Shown: positions 34,048 to 42,204, numbered from the stretch's first letter. The stretch: 43,486 nucleotides of DNA from Lachnospiraceae bacterium (GCA_029063085.1 JAIDOW010000044.1:1-43486); one strand, 5' to 3'. The notes: generated by a model from the letters alone, not told the origin. Translations and numbers: made by a program.

Positions 34048-35223
34048 ATGGATTTTTTAAAGAATGAAGAGGGAAAGATAAAAATGCTTTTTAATGATTA
34101 TGTAATCAAGTTTGATGTATGTAATTTTAGGTGTGATTATTGCCTGAATTTATTAGAACCCAAAAACACAGAGCTTTGGATGGATACAAAGCAAAAAATG
34201 ATAGAGGAGCATGATCATTATAAAAGGGATATTCTGGCTGATGAATTAAGAAATGAGAACGTATATGAATGTCAAAATGAGTTGGGGAAGAGAATTAACC
34301 GAATGTTAGATTCTTTTGAAGAGATTATAGATACACCTATTTTAAGACTTAGTGGAGGTGAATTATTTGCGATAAGAAATATAGAAGAGTTTATTGTGGA
34401 GCGTGGGGAAAAATATGCTGTGGTGCAGATTGTTACTAACGGTTATTATCTGGATGAAAAACTTATTGCCAGATTAAAAAACTGTGGCAATGTACATATA
34501 CATTTTTCTTTGGATGGGCATACATTGGAGATGAACCAAAAGAGAGTGAAGAACTGGCAGGTGCAGGAGCGCTTGCTTGGGAATCTGGATATGTTGATAC
34601 AAAATGATATTCCGGTGGAAATCAATAGTGTAATGTCAAATGCCAATACAAAAGATTATCCGGAATTTTTAGATTATCTGTTAAGATACGAGGACAAATT
34701 AGTGGCATTTCCGTCACCGATACGTGGTGTAGCATTAGAGGAACATCAGCCAGACTTTGTAAGCACCCGGGTATTTGAAAAAGTGGCAGATGACTATACG
34801 AAATACAGTCGTATTTTACCGCCAAAACAATATTTTGAACGTCTGGCGGCTTTTTACAGGGACGGTATCCGCAAAGATCAATGCGTTCTGCCGGAATTTT
34901 GCATACAGTCTTTAGATGATGGGATGATTACCCCGTGTGCACTGGGATGGACAAGGCAGTTAGGAAATCTGTTTGCAGAAGATTTAAAAACAGTTCAGGA
35001 CAGGATTGGTCATGACAAATTATATAAGCTTTTGTGTGGCGAGAAAATACGGATGGACTATTGTAAAAAGTGTTATTCAACCTATGAGGTCTGTAACCTG
35101 TTCTTTAATGACATATTATCTATTGAAGAGATGAGAGGGATGCCATTGTATTCGGATCGAAGAGTATGCAAAAGACTCATGGAATTAAAGGAGCATAGGG
35201 AGAAAAATAAGCCACGGTTCTGA
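34048..35223 (+). CDS. Radical SAM/SPASM enzyme
   Basis: A 391-residue radical S-adenosylmethionine protein. The cluster-binding motif is Cys25-x3-Cys29-x2-Cys32 (CNFRCDYC), followed by a TIM-barrel with LRLSGGELF and VTNGYYL. The C-terminal part has additional cysteines (ITPC, MDYCKKCYSTYEVC) that could hold auxiliary Fe-S clusters as in SPASM/twitch enzymes such as BtrN. It lies between the deacetylase and the acyl carrier protein genes. Mitomycin clusters also contain radical SAM genes (MitD, MmcD). A dehydrogenation, epimerization or ring-forming reaction on the glycosyl-AHBA intermediate is possible, but the substrate is unknown. AAAGGAGG precedes the ATG. Confidence 0.88.
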   Translation: MDFLKNEEGKIKMLFNDYVIKFDVCNFRCDYCLNLLEPKNTELWMDTKQKMIEEHDHYKRDILADELRNENVYECQNELGKRINRMLDSFEEIIDTPILRLSGGELFAIRNIEEFIVERGEKYAVVQIVTNGYYLDEKLIARLKNCGNVHIHFSLDGHTLEMNQKRVKNWQVQERLLGNLDMLIQNDIPVEINSVMSNANTKDYPEFLDYLLRYEDKLVAFPSPIRGVALEEHQPDFVSTRVFEKVADDYTKYSRILPPKQYFERLAAFYRDGIRKDQCVLPEFCIQSLDDGMITPCALGWTRQLGNLFAEDLKTVQDRIGHDKLYKLLCGEKIRMDYCKKCYSTYEVCNLFFNDILSIEEMRGMPLYSDRRVCKRLMELKEHREKNKPRF

Positions 35224-35250
35224 TGAAAGCATTTTTAGGAGGATAAAACT

Positions 35251-35508
35251 ATGAGTAGAGAAGAAATTGAAATCAAGGTTAAGCAGTTGATTATTAGTGA
35301 GTTAGAGTTGGAAGAAGAATATACGCAAAAGGATATTACAGATGATTTTCTGGCAGTATTTAATATAAATTCCATAGATGCCATGGATTTACTGTTACAA
35401 ATAGAAGGGGAATTTGATATTGAATTACCGGATGAGTGTTTTAATGCACAGATTTTCAAATCAGTTGACGACGTGATAGATATGATAAAGGAGTTGTTAG
35501 AACAGTGA
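35251..35508 (+). CDS. Acyl carrier protein
   Basis: An 85-residue acidic four-helix carrier protein. Ser41 in NINSIDAMDLL is the expected 4'-phosphopantetheine site (the usual DSL motif is altered to NSI). The FDIELPDECF turn and the KSVDDVIDMIKELL helix are typical of ACPs. A strong TTAGGAGG site precedes the start. It sits directly before the GT2 gene, which overlaps it, and two genes before the adenylating ligase. In mitomycin biosynthesis the equivalent protein MmcB carries AHBA. A phosphopantetheinyl transferase is not encoded here, so the host enzyme would be needed. Confidence 0.92.
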   Translation: MSREEIEIKVKQLIISELELEEEYTQKDITDDFLAVFNINSIDAMDLLLQIEGEFDIELPDECFNAQIFKSVDDVIDMIKELLEQ

Positions 35509-36419
35509 CACAAAGGAAAAATAACGGAAAAATAAGTGTGGTGATTCCTACATTTAATCATTTAAGCCGTTTGAAGCTTACACTGGCATCTATTGATATT
35601 CAAAAAATGGATGTTGATAAATTTGAAGTGATTATTGTGAATGATGGATCTACAGATGGTTCGGCAGAGTATCTGAAAAAGCGTAAAACGGAGTGGAATT
35701 TAAGGGTGATCAATCAAAAAAATGCCGGTAGGGCAGCTGCCAGAAACAGAGGTGCATTGGAAGCGGAAGGGGAAATTATTTTATTTTGCGATGATGATTG
35801 TATCCTTTCCCCTGATTTTATTGCGGCACATTATCACCACCAAAAAGAGTATCCTAGAATCCTGCATGGGAGGATTGTTACATTAACACAGATGAAATTT
35901 TTTGAGGATCCCTCCCGGGGCATACTGGTATGCCATAATGAAGGCTTACAGGCAAAGGATTCTCTGATGAAAAGGATTATAACAGAAAGTGATATAAAGA
36001 CGGAATTTTTTTCAAAAATAGCACCGAACCAAAGATTAAATTCGATTGAAAGATTAATTAAGGAGATTTTTGACAGAAAAAAAGAAACCTTATATTGGAT
36101 AGGCTTTACCGGTGGGAATGTATCAATGCCGCTGACATGGATGAAGTCTGATGAGATGTTCAATGTAGAATTTGGAAGAGCGTGGGGATGTGAAGATTTA
36201 GAATTGGGATACCGGCTGGGTAAAAAAGCATATCCGTTTGCATATTTGGATGAGGCGGTCAATTATCATATAGCACATGCACACTTTGATTTTAAGCAAG
36301 AAGTTGAAACCTCTTTTTCTAATTTTGCTGCTCTGCATGATGATGAGAGTGTCTGCTATTTAAAAGAGTATCTATTGGGAAATATAGATGTTCAAACAAT
36401 GATGAAGCAGAGTGTGTAG
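35505..36419 (+). CDS. GT2 glycosyltransferase, MitB-type by context
   Basis: A 304-residue GT-A-fold glycosyltransferase with PTFNHLSRLKLTLASID, VIIVNDGSTDGSAEYL, NAGRAAARNRGALEA and the metal-binding FCDDDCILSPDFI. WGCEDLELGYRL is the family's usual ED catalytic-base motif. The start is GTG at 35505, overlapping the ACP stop. In mitomycin, MitB attaches GlcNAc to the amine of AHBA while it is bound to the carrier; the adjacent ACP, ligase and deacetylase genes suggest the same role. It is distinct from the first cluster glycosyltransferase at 22820, which lies near the heptose genes. Confidence 0.87.
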   Translation: MTQRKNNGKISVVIPTFNHLSRLKLTLASIDIQKMDVDKFEVIIVNDGSTDGSAEYLKKRKTEWNLRVINQKNAGRAAARNRGALEAEGEIILFCDDDCILSPDFIAAHYHHQKEYPRILHGRIVTLTQMKFFEDPSRGILVCHNEGLQAKDSLMKRIITESDIKTEFFSKIAPNQRLNSIERLIKEIFDRKKETLYWIGFTGGNVSMPLTWMKSDEMFNVEFGRAWGCEDLELGYRLGKKAYPFAYLDEAVNYHIAHAHFDFKQEVETSFSNFAALHDDESVCYLKEYLLGNIDVQTMMKQSV

Positions 36420-36504
36420 GTGATTTAGATATATTGTACAACAGGCAGTAGCGAAAACAGAGCTTCGCTGCTGACTGACAGAATACATGAAAGAGGTGAT
36501 TACT

Positions 36505-37878
36505 ATGTTTGATTGGATGGAACAATATAATCAGGGGAAAGAAAATAGCTGCACGCTGAAGAATCAGACATATGAAATTACATATGGAGAGCTTGCTGAT
36601 TTCATTGCATATAGGCAGGAAGAATTGAAGGAGATTTATAAATCAGGTGATAAGGTTATTTTACAGGTAAAAAGTCAAATGGCTTTTGCAATTGATTTTT
36701 TATGTTATGTTTCGATTGGATGCTGGGTTCTTCCGGTTCCAGGGGATATGAAGAAGGAGGAATTGACGGATTTACATAATATTACCGGTGGAGATATTCA
36801 GGTAAGTAATGAAAATACGATAAAGCAGTGTATTGCAGTTTGGGGTGGCAATAGAAAAGAAGTCAGATGGGATAAACATAATGGTGGAATTTTACATATG
36901 ACTTCCGGCACAACGGGAAAAACAAAGTTATGTATTCGGGACTTTGAAAGCTTATTAGCTGAAGGAAACAGTTATATTCAATGCTTTGGTATCCATCAGC
37001 AGGACAGGATATTAAGTGTCTGTCCGATCACGCATTCTTTTGCATTTGGCGGAGCTTTTCTACCTGCCCTTATTTCCGGTGTGGATATTTATGTTGTTGA
37101 ACAGTTTGTACCCAGAAAGGTATTGAAAACAATCAGTGAAGAAAAGATGACAATTGTGTTGATGGTCCCGGCAATTGCTGATGCGATGGCGGCTGTGGAT
37201 AGAAATAATAAATATGATATTTCATCCTTGAGAATTGGATTGGTTGGTGCAGGAAAAACCTATAGTCATTTATTTAATAGTTACAAGGAGAAATATAATA
37301 TTATCTTGTCTGGTAATTATGGCAGTACGGAAACAGGAGGATTAGCCTCAAGGGTTTCCGGTGAAAATTATGAGTCTGTGGGTAAAACTATGCCCGGAGT
37401 AGAAATACAGATCCGCAGTAAGAACGGAATGATATTGAAGTGTGGACAGGAAGGGGAAATTTATGTAAAATCCCCCGCAATGTTTAGCGGTTATTTTGGA
37501 GAATCGGAATCTACGTTTGATGAGAACGGTTATTTTAAAATGGGTGACATTGGAAAAATAGATGAAGAAGGTTATGTGTATATATTGGGGCGGAGTAAAC
37601 ACTTGATTAAAATAGGCGGGAAAACAGTGAATCCCAGAGAAATTGAATCGGTTATCATGAAACATACAAAGATAACAGACTGTGTTATTGTGGGAAAAAC
37701 GGATGAGAAGAGCATAGAGTATATGAAGGCTTATATTGTGGCAGAAGATATTTCCAAGGAAGAAGTGAGGTTATATCTGTCACAGCATTTAAGCAGCAGG
37801 CAGATACCAAGAGTAATTGAACTTGTAAGATCCATTAAAAAGAATGCAATTGGAAAAGTGGATTATTCTGTTTTATAA
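36505..37878 (+). CDS. Acyl-adenylate ligase, MitE-type by context
   Basis: A 457-residue ANL-superfamily ligase that should activate a carboxylic acid with ATP and load it on the carrier protein. The P-loop MTSGTTGKTKL, A5 motif YGSTETGG, the hinge GRSKHLIKIGGKTVNPREIE and the invariant lysine Lys451 in GKVDY are intact. Its length (457) is shorter than typical acyl-CoA synthetases (about 500-550) and fits acyl-ACP ligases. The start at 36505 is preferred because AAGAGGTGA (36491-36499) precedes it. Because an AHBA pathway surrounds it, AHBA is the expected acid, as for MitE. No condensation domain is fused. Confidence 0.88.
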   Translation: MFDWMEQYNQGKENSCTLKNQTYEITYGELADFIAYRQEELKEIYKSGDKVILQVKSQMAFAIDFLCYVSIGCWVLPVPGDMKKEELTDLHNITGGDIQVSNENTIKQCIAVWGGNRKEVRWDKHNGGILHMTSGTTGKTKLCIRDFESLLAEGNSYIQCFGIHQQDRILSVCPITHSFAFGGAFLPALISGVDIYVVEQFVPRKVLKTISEEKMTIVLMVPAIADAMAAVDRNNKYDISSLRIGLVGAGKTYSHLFNSYKEKYNIILSGNYGSTETGGLASRVSGENYESVGKTMPGVEIQIRSKNGMILKCGQEGEIYVKSPAMFSGYFGESESTFDENGYFKMGDIGKIDEEGYVYILGRSKHLIKIGGKTVNPREIESVIMKHTKITDCVIVGKTDEKSIEYMKAYIVAEDISKEEVRLYLSQHLSSRQIPRVIELVRSIKKNAIGKVDYSVL

Positions 37879-37912
37879 GCAGAAGATACATTTAAGAAAG
37901 GAAGAAAAATAT

Positions 37913-39133
37913 ATGAATGAAAAGATGAGTAAGCTTGCAGTAAATGGAGGCATACCGTATAAGCAGGATAGCTTTCCGAAGTGGCCCTATGGTGATGAAA
38001 AAGAAATTGCATTATTGACAGAGGTTGTACAGAGCGGTAAGTGGTGGCGAACCACTGGTCGTAAAGTGATTGAATTTGAAGAAAAGTTTGCCACAATGCA
38101 GGAATGTGAATTTTGTTTAGGTGTTACCAGTGGGACACATGCATTGGAAATATCCATGTCTGCACTGGGCATATCCCATGGTGATGAAGTGATTATACCG
38201 GCATTTTCTTATATTTCTACCTGTTCGGCAGTGATTTATTGTAATGCAGTTCCTGTTTTGGTGGATGTAGATCCTGAAACGTTTTGCATGGATCCGAAAG
38301 CCTTTGAACAGGCGATAACACCAAAAACCAAGGCAGTTATTCCGGTACATATGGCCGGACATTCTTGTAATATGGATGAAATTTGTAGAATTGCTAAAAA
38401 ACATGGGATATACGTTATCGAAGATGCGGCACATGGGCATAACGGGAGCTATAAAGGGAAAAAGCTGGGATCTTTTGGTGATATGGCAATCTTTAGCTTT
38501 CAAAACGGTAAGCTGATGACATGTGGAGAGGGAGGTGCTATTGTCACAAATAATAAAAATTTGTATGAACAGGCCTATTTGATACATGGTGTGGGGAGAC
38601 CGAAAGATGATAAGGGTTATACGCATACTGTTGTAGGCTCTACCTGTAGAATGAATGAATTTCAGGGAGCTGTACTGTTGGCACAAATGGACAGAGTGGA
38701 AGAGATGATGAGGAGAAGAATTGAAAATGCCCAATATTTGGATAGTTTGATGAATAAGGTTGATGGAATTAAACCGCAAAAGCCTGCTGATTATGCGGTT
38801 GAGGGTATGACGCACTATATGTACATGTTTTATTATGAAGACAGCAAATTTGGGGGGCATCCCAGACAGGAGTTTGTAGAAGCACTGAAAGCGGAAGGAA
38901 TACCTGCATTCATTTCATTTCCGGTACTATCTAAGACGCAGTTTTTTATGGAAAATAATTTTATGGGAAAAATACCGGGATATGATTATAAGAAGGAAAA
39001 GGATTTGCCTAATGCCAATAAAATAGGTGAGAAGGTGGTATGTATTCCCCAATATACATTGTTAGGAGCACAAAAAGATATGGAAGATATTGCAGGCGCA
39101 GTTTTGAAGATTCAGGAAGCATTTTGTCAATAG
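37913..39133 (+). CDS. DegT-family AHBA synthase-like enzyme, copy 2
   Basis: A 406-residue PLP enzyme related to copy 1 at 32156 but clearly diverged. It keeps KWWRTTG, VTSGTHALEISM, EVIIPAFSYIST, PVHMAGH, EDAAHGHNG, FSFQNGKLMTCGEGG with the PLP lysine Lys200, and RMNEFQGAVLLAQM. These match the AHBA synthase signature, even more closely in FSFQNGKLMT. GAAAGGAAG precedes the ATG at 37913. Two such enzymes may share the work: one aminates the UDP-keto-sugar with the RifL-type partner, the other aromatizes. It lies 34 bases after the ligase gene. Confidence 0.9.
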   Translation: MNEKMSKLAVNGGIPYKQDSFPKWPYGDEKEIALLTEVVQSGKWWRTTGRKVIEFEEKFATMQECEFCLGVTSGTHALEISMSALGISHGDEVIIPAFSYISTCSAVIYCNAVPVLVDVDPETFCMDPKAFEQAITPKTKAVIPVHMAGHSCNMDEICRIAKKHGIYVIEDAAHGHNGSYKGKKLGSFGDMAIFSFQNGKLMTCGEGGAIVTNNKNLYEQAYLIHGVGRPKDDKGYTHTVVGSTCRMNEFQGAVLLAQMDRVEEMMRRRIENAQYLDSLMNKVDGIKPQKPADYAVEGMTHYMYMFYYEDSKFGGHPRQEFVEALKAEGIPAFISFPVLSKTQFFMENNFMGKIPGYDYKKEKDLPNANKIGEKVVCIPQYTLLGAQKDMEDIAGAVLKIQEAFCQ

Positions 39134-39179
39134 GAAATGAAATCCAATAAAAGTTCTTGGAGCAAAAGGAGAAAGTAAT

Positions 39180-39893
39180 ATGAATATTTTAGACGAAAAA
39201 ATCACTGCGAATTTAATGGGACCGAATTGTCTGCGGATGATGGAAGAGACATTACAGTATGTGGATATTAAAAAGGATATAAAAATACTTGATTTGGGAT
39301 GTGGGAAAGCACTTACATCCATCTATCTGGCAAAACAGTATGAGGTAAAGGTATTTGCCAATGATTTGTGGATTCCGCCTACTGATAATATGAAAAGAAT
39401 AGAGGAATACAAAGTAGAAGACAAAGTGTTTCCAATAAAGGCAGAAGCAAGAAATCTGCCATATGCAGATGAGTTTTTTGATATGATCGTATCTTATGGT
39501 GCATATCATTATTTTGGAACAGATGAGAATTATCTGAATACATATCTGCTTCCGTTGCTTAAGCCAAATGGGTATTTTGTTATGTCTGGTCCGGGTCTGG
39601 TAAAGGAATTTGAGGAAGGTATACCAGACAGCCTGAAGCCATATTGGAATGAAAAGGAGAATACCACATTCCATTCATTGGAATACTGGAAAAAGTTGTG
39701 GGAGAAAAACCAAAGCTTGGTAATTGAAAAAGCATGGAATCTTGAGTGCTGTGAGTCTGCGTGGAATGACTGGTTAAACAGTAAAAATATAATGGCAAGA
39801 AAAGACTGCAAATTTTGGAATGCAGATACCGATAAGCAGCTAGCCATTATTGGACTGATAGCGAGAAAAACAGTAGAGAAGAAAGAGGTATGA
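39180..39893 (+). CDS. SAM-dependent methyltransferase
   Basis: A 237-residue class I methyltransferase. The SAM-binding motif ILDLGCGKALTS (about residues 36-47), an acidic post-I region (ANDLW) and the motif IV-like MIVSYGAYHYF are visible; the C-terminal 70 residues complete the cap. AAAGGAG precedes the ATG. It could be an N- or O-methyltransferase acting on the aromatic amine, a hydroxyl group or a sugar. It is placed between the second AHBA-synthase gene and a BtrH-like gene, so it is probably a tailoring enzyme. The target atom cannot be read from the sequence. Confidence 0.85.
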   Translation: MNILDEKITANLMGPNCLRMMEETLQYVDIKKDIKILDLGCGKALTSIYLAKQYEVKVFANDLWIPPTDNMKRIEEYKVEDKVFPIKAEARNLPYADEFFDMIVSYGAYHYFGTDENYLNTYLLPLLKPNGYFVMSGPGLVKEFEEGIPDSLKPYWNEKENTTFHSLEYWKKLWEKNQSLVIEKAWNLECCESAWNDWLNSKNIMARKDCKFWNADTDKQLAIIGLIARKTVEKKEV

Positions 39894-39896
39894 TAA

Positions 39897-40958
39897 ATGG
39901 AGGCAGAATACATAGGTTTGACTCAATATGAATTATGCCAGGGACACATATGCTTTCTGGCATGCCTCGCAGATCTTGCCAGAAATATGGGGACAGATAT
40001 TTCAGAGGAGATTATTTTGGGGTTATCAACGGGGCTGCAATTTAAAACGGAGGCAGACAAGAAGGGCAATCTGGTAAGTGCAAGCATTGAATGTGCCAAT
40101 ATGGTAGATGACGAAAAGGAAATTAGCAGATGCCTGGAGCTGTTTGGGATTCGTTTAGGGGTTATGGATATGAGGGATGTTACCAAGGGATTAAAATTGA
40201 TCAAGGAAAAGCTGGCATGTGGGATTCCCGTTATGGTTTCTGTAGATATTTATTATATGGATTATCATATTGAGTATGGGAAAAAGCATGGTGATCATGA
40301 TATTGTTGTGTTTGGAATAGATGAACAAAAGGGGCTGGCATATATTGCAGATAATTATATTCAGACAATAGCTGGAACAACATTCAAAGGTGCAATAAGC
40401 ATAGGGCATTTACTGGATGCAATGCAGTCAGGGATGGGCACTGACGGTACTTGGGCATATATAATTTTCTTGGAATCTTCAGGAGAGGAAGCTGTTATAA
40501 ACAAAGAATATATCTGTAGGAAAATAAAAGAAAATGCGGAGAGGGTGGCAGACAAAACAATGCAAAATGGAAATGTTTTGAAAAGCATCCGTTTGCTGAG
40601 CGGATACTTTTCAACAATAGGTGATTGGAAGACAGATGATATTTTATGTATGGAATTGGAGAAGATCAGTTCAAGAATTGTCGGGTTTGCAGGACCTGCT
40701 CCCACAAGGTTATTATATGCCCGGTTTTTGGAGTGGGCATCCGGGCAATACTCCTTATCCATGCCTCAAAGTATAGTGGAAGGATATATCGACTTGAGTA
40801 AACAGTGGAAGATAGCCGGAAATTTATTGATCAAGATGCTGTATGTTAAACAGCAATCTATATTGCAGAGGATCATAAGCCGCTTGGAAGATATTGAAAA
40901 AAAGGAACTGGAATTAGCTGCAAAATGTATTGAATTTGCAACGGACCCCAATATTTAA
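39897..40958 (+). CDS. BtrH-like acyltransferase protein, short form
   Basis: A 353-residue protein with a BtrH_N-like papain/C39-like fold. Catalytic candidates are Cys14 (or Cys19) in YELCQGHICF, His134 in HGDHDIVVFG and Asp152 in YIADNYIQ. The His-to-Asp distance is 18, as in the longer BtrH-like protein at 27312, but overall similarity by eye is low. The C-terminal 150 residues are helical. It starts four bases after the methyltransferase stop. Two such proteins in a pathway with a single carrier protein is unusual; they may act on different acceptors or form a heteromer. Confidence 0.72.
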   Translation: MEAEYIGLTQYELCQGHICFLACLADLARNMGTDISEEIILGLSTGLQFKTEADKKGNLVSASIECANMVDDEKEISRCLELFGIRLGVMDMRDVTKGLKLIKEKLACGIPVMVSVDIYYMDYHIEYGKKHGDHDIVVFGIDEQKGLAYIADNYIQTIAGTTFKGAISIGHLLDAMQSGMGTDGTWAYIIFLESSGEEAVINKEYICRKIKENAERVADKTMQNGNVLKSIRLLSGYFSTIGDWKTDDILCMELEKISSRIVGFAGPAPTRLLYARFLEWASGQYSLSMPQSIVEGYIDLSKQWKIAGNLLIKMLYVKQQSILQRIISRLEDIEKKELELAAKCIEFATDPNI

Positions 40959-41023
40959 AAACAGTATGGATGAAAGAGCTTTAGCATAGGATAGATGATG
41001 ATTCGATATAGTGAGGATAAATT

Positions 41024-42103
41024 ATGAAAATAATTCGTGTGAACATGGAACAACGAGGTTATGATATTTGCATTCATTCTGATTTAGCATGTTTATTGCA
41101 TAGGATTATAAAATTATTAAAACATCAGCGTATTTTAATTGTAACAGATCAAACTGTGCATCAGTTATATGGAGAATGTATTAAATCTTATTTTTATGAT
41201 GAAATGATAGAGGTACATCAATATATTATGCCTGCTGGTGAAAAATCAAAACAGCTGGAAACAGTACAAAATATCTATACCTTATTATTGCAGAAACAGT
41301 TTGACAAAGAGGATATGATTCTGGCATTCGGAGGAGGTGTAGTTGGTGATACTGCCGGTTTTGCGGCATCAACTTATCAAAGAGGGATAGGGTTTATTCA
41401 ATTGCCGACTACATTGTTGTCACAAGTAGACAGCAGTGTGGGAGGGAAAGTTGGGGTAAACTGCAAAATGGTCAAAAATGCAATAGGGAGTATTTACCAG
41501 CCTGAAATAGTATGTATTAACCCGCAGTTTTTAAAGACATTGGATAAAAGGCAGCTGCGAAATGGTTTGGCAGAAATAGTAGTGCATTCTATTATTGCAA
41601 GTGAAGGGCTTTTTGCGTATGTTGAGGAATATGCAGAAAACATTTTAAAATGTGATACCGAAGTGATGGAATATCTTATAGAAGAAAATTGCAGGATAAA
41701 GCGGGATGTAGTAATGCAGGATGAGCATGATAAAGGAAGAAGAGCCATATTAAATTTTGGACATACGATAGGACATGCAGTTGAGGCATGCAGTGATTAT
41801 ACATTATTACATGGGGAAGCAGTTTCTGTTGGTATAATGGGGGCAATAGAGTTAGCAGTATATCTGAAAATGCTGGCATTAGATGAATATAAAAGAATAA
41901 AAAGCCTGCTTGTAACAATAGGTTTACCGGTAAAAGTTAAAGGAATATCTGTTGATGAAATTTATTTGAAAATGCTAAATGATAAAAAGAGAAGAATGGA
42001 AGAGTTCCGGTTTGTTTTGCCTTGTACAATTGGTGAAGTTAAAATTATTGAGTATTCAGACAAAGAAGTATTACTTAGAATATTAAACCGGCTGGTTGAT
42101 TAG
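41024..42103 (+). CDS. aroB: AroB-family sugar-phosphate cyclase (RifG-type)
   Basis: A 359-residue member of the dehydroquinate synthase family. NAD-binding GGGVVGDTAGFAAST, PTTLLSQVDSSVGGKVGVN, and the zinc ligands Glu184 (GLAEIV), His247 (FGHTIGH) and His263 (LLHGEAV) are conserved, so catalysis is likely. The substrate-side segment normally read as 'EVIKY' is EIVVHS here, lacking the lysine. This departure argues for a non-housekeeping substrate, such as aminoDAHP as for RifG, or another cyclitol precursor. It is the last gene of the operon; a weak terminator follows. Confidence 0.88.
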   Translation: MKIIRVNMEQRGYDICIHSDLACLLHRIIKLLKHQRILIVTDQTVHQLYGECIKSYFYDEMIEVHQYIMPAGEKSKQLETVQNIYTLLLQKQFDKEDMILAFGGGVVGDTAGFAASTYQRGIGFIQLPTTLLSQVDSSVGGKVGVNCKMVKNAIGSIYQPEIVCINPQFLKTLDKRQLRNGLAEIVVHSIIASEGLFAYVEEYAENILKCDTEVMEYLIEENCRIKRDVVMQDEHDKGRRAILNFGHTIGHAVEACSDYTLLHGEAVSVGIMGAIELAVYLKMLALDEYKRIKSLLVTIGLPVKVKGISVDEIYLKMLNDKKRRMEEFRFVLPCTIGEVKIIEYSDKEVLLRILNRLVD

Positions 42104-42105
42104 TA

Positions 42106-42145
42106 AGAGTGTGTTGCGAAAGAAGAATCGGGCACATCTTTTTTC
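42106..42145 (+). terminator. Weak terminator at operon end
   Basis: AAGAGTGTG pairs with CACATCTT (one bulge) around a 20-base loop, followed by TTTTTC. It lies immediately after the AroB-type gene. Confidence 0.5.
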
Positions 42146-42188
42146 TTGACATTTCTATATTTTACGCTACAATAGTTCTAAAAAGAAC
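42146..42188 (+). promoter_or_regulatory. Promoter with candidate MarR operator
   Basis: TTGACA (42146-42151) and TACAAT (42168-42173) are 16 bp apart. A perfect inverted repeat GTTCT-AAAA-AGAAC (42175-42188) lies at the expected start site, 16 bases before the MarR start codon. It fits autorepression by the MarR protein. Confidence 0.8.
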
Positions 42189-42204
42189 AAAAAGAGGTGC
42201 GGAT

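Noticed and set aside
38117-38860. 247-residue open frame on the - strand
   Set aside because: It lies entirely opposite the second AHBA-synthase-like gene, has no ribosome site and its composition is biased in the way expected of an antisense shadow.
41024-42103. 2-deoxy-scyllo-inosose synthase, making this an aminoglycoside cluster
   Set aside because: BtrH, BtrN-like and DegT proteins hinted at this, but the accompanying type II dehydroquinase, ROK kinase and RifL/RifM-type genes fit AHBA formation better. It remains an alternative if biochemical tests fail.
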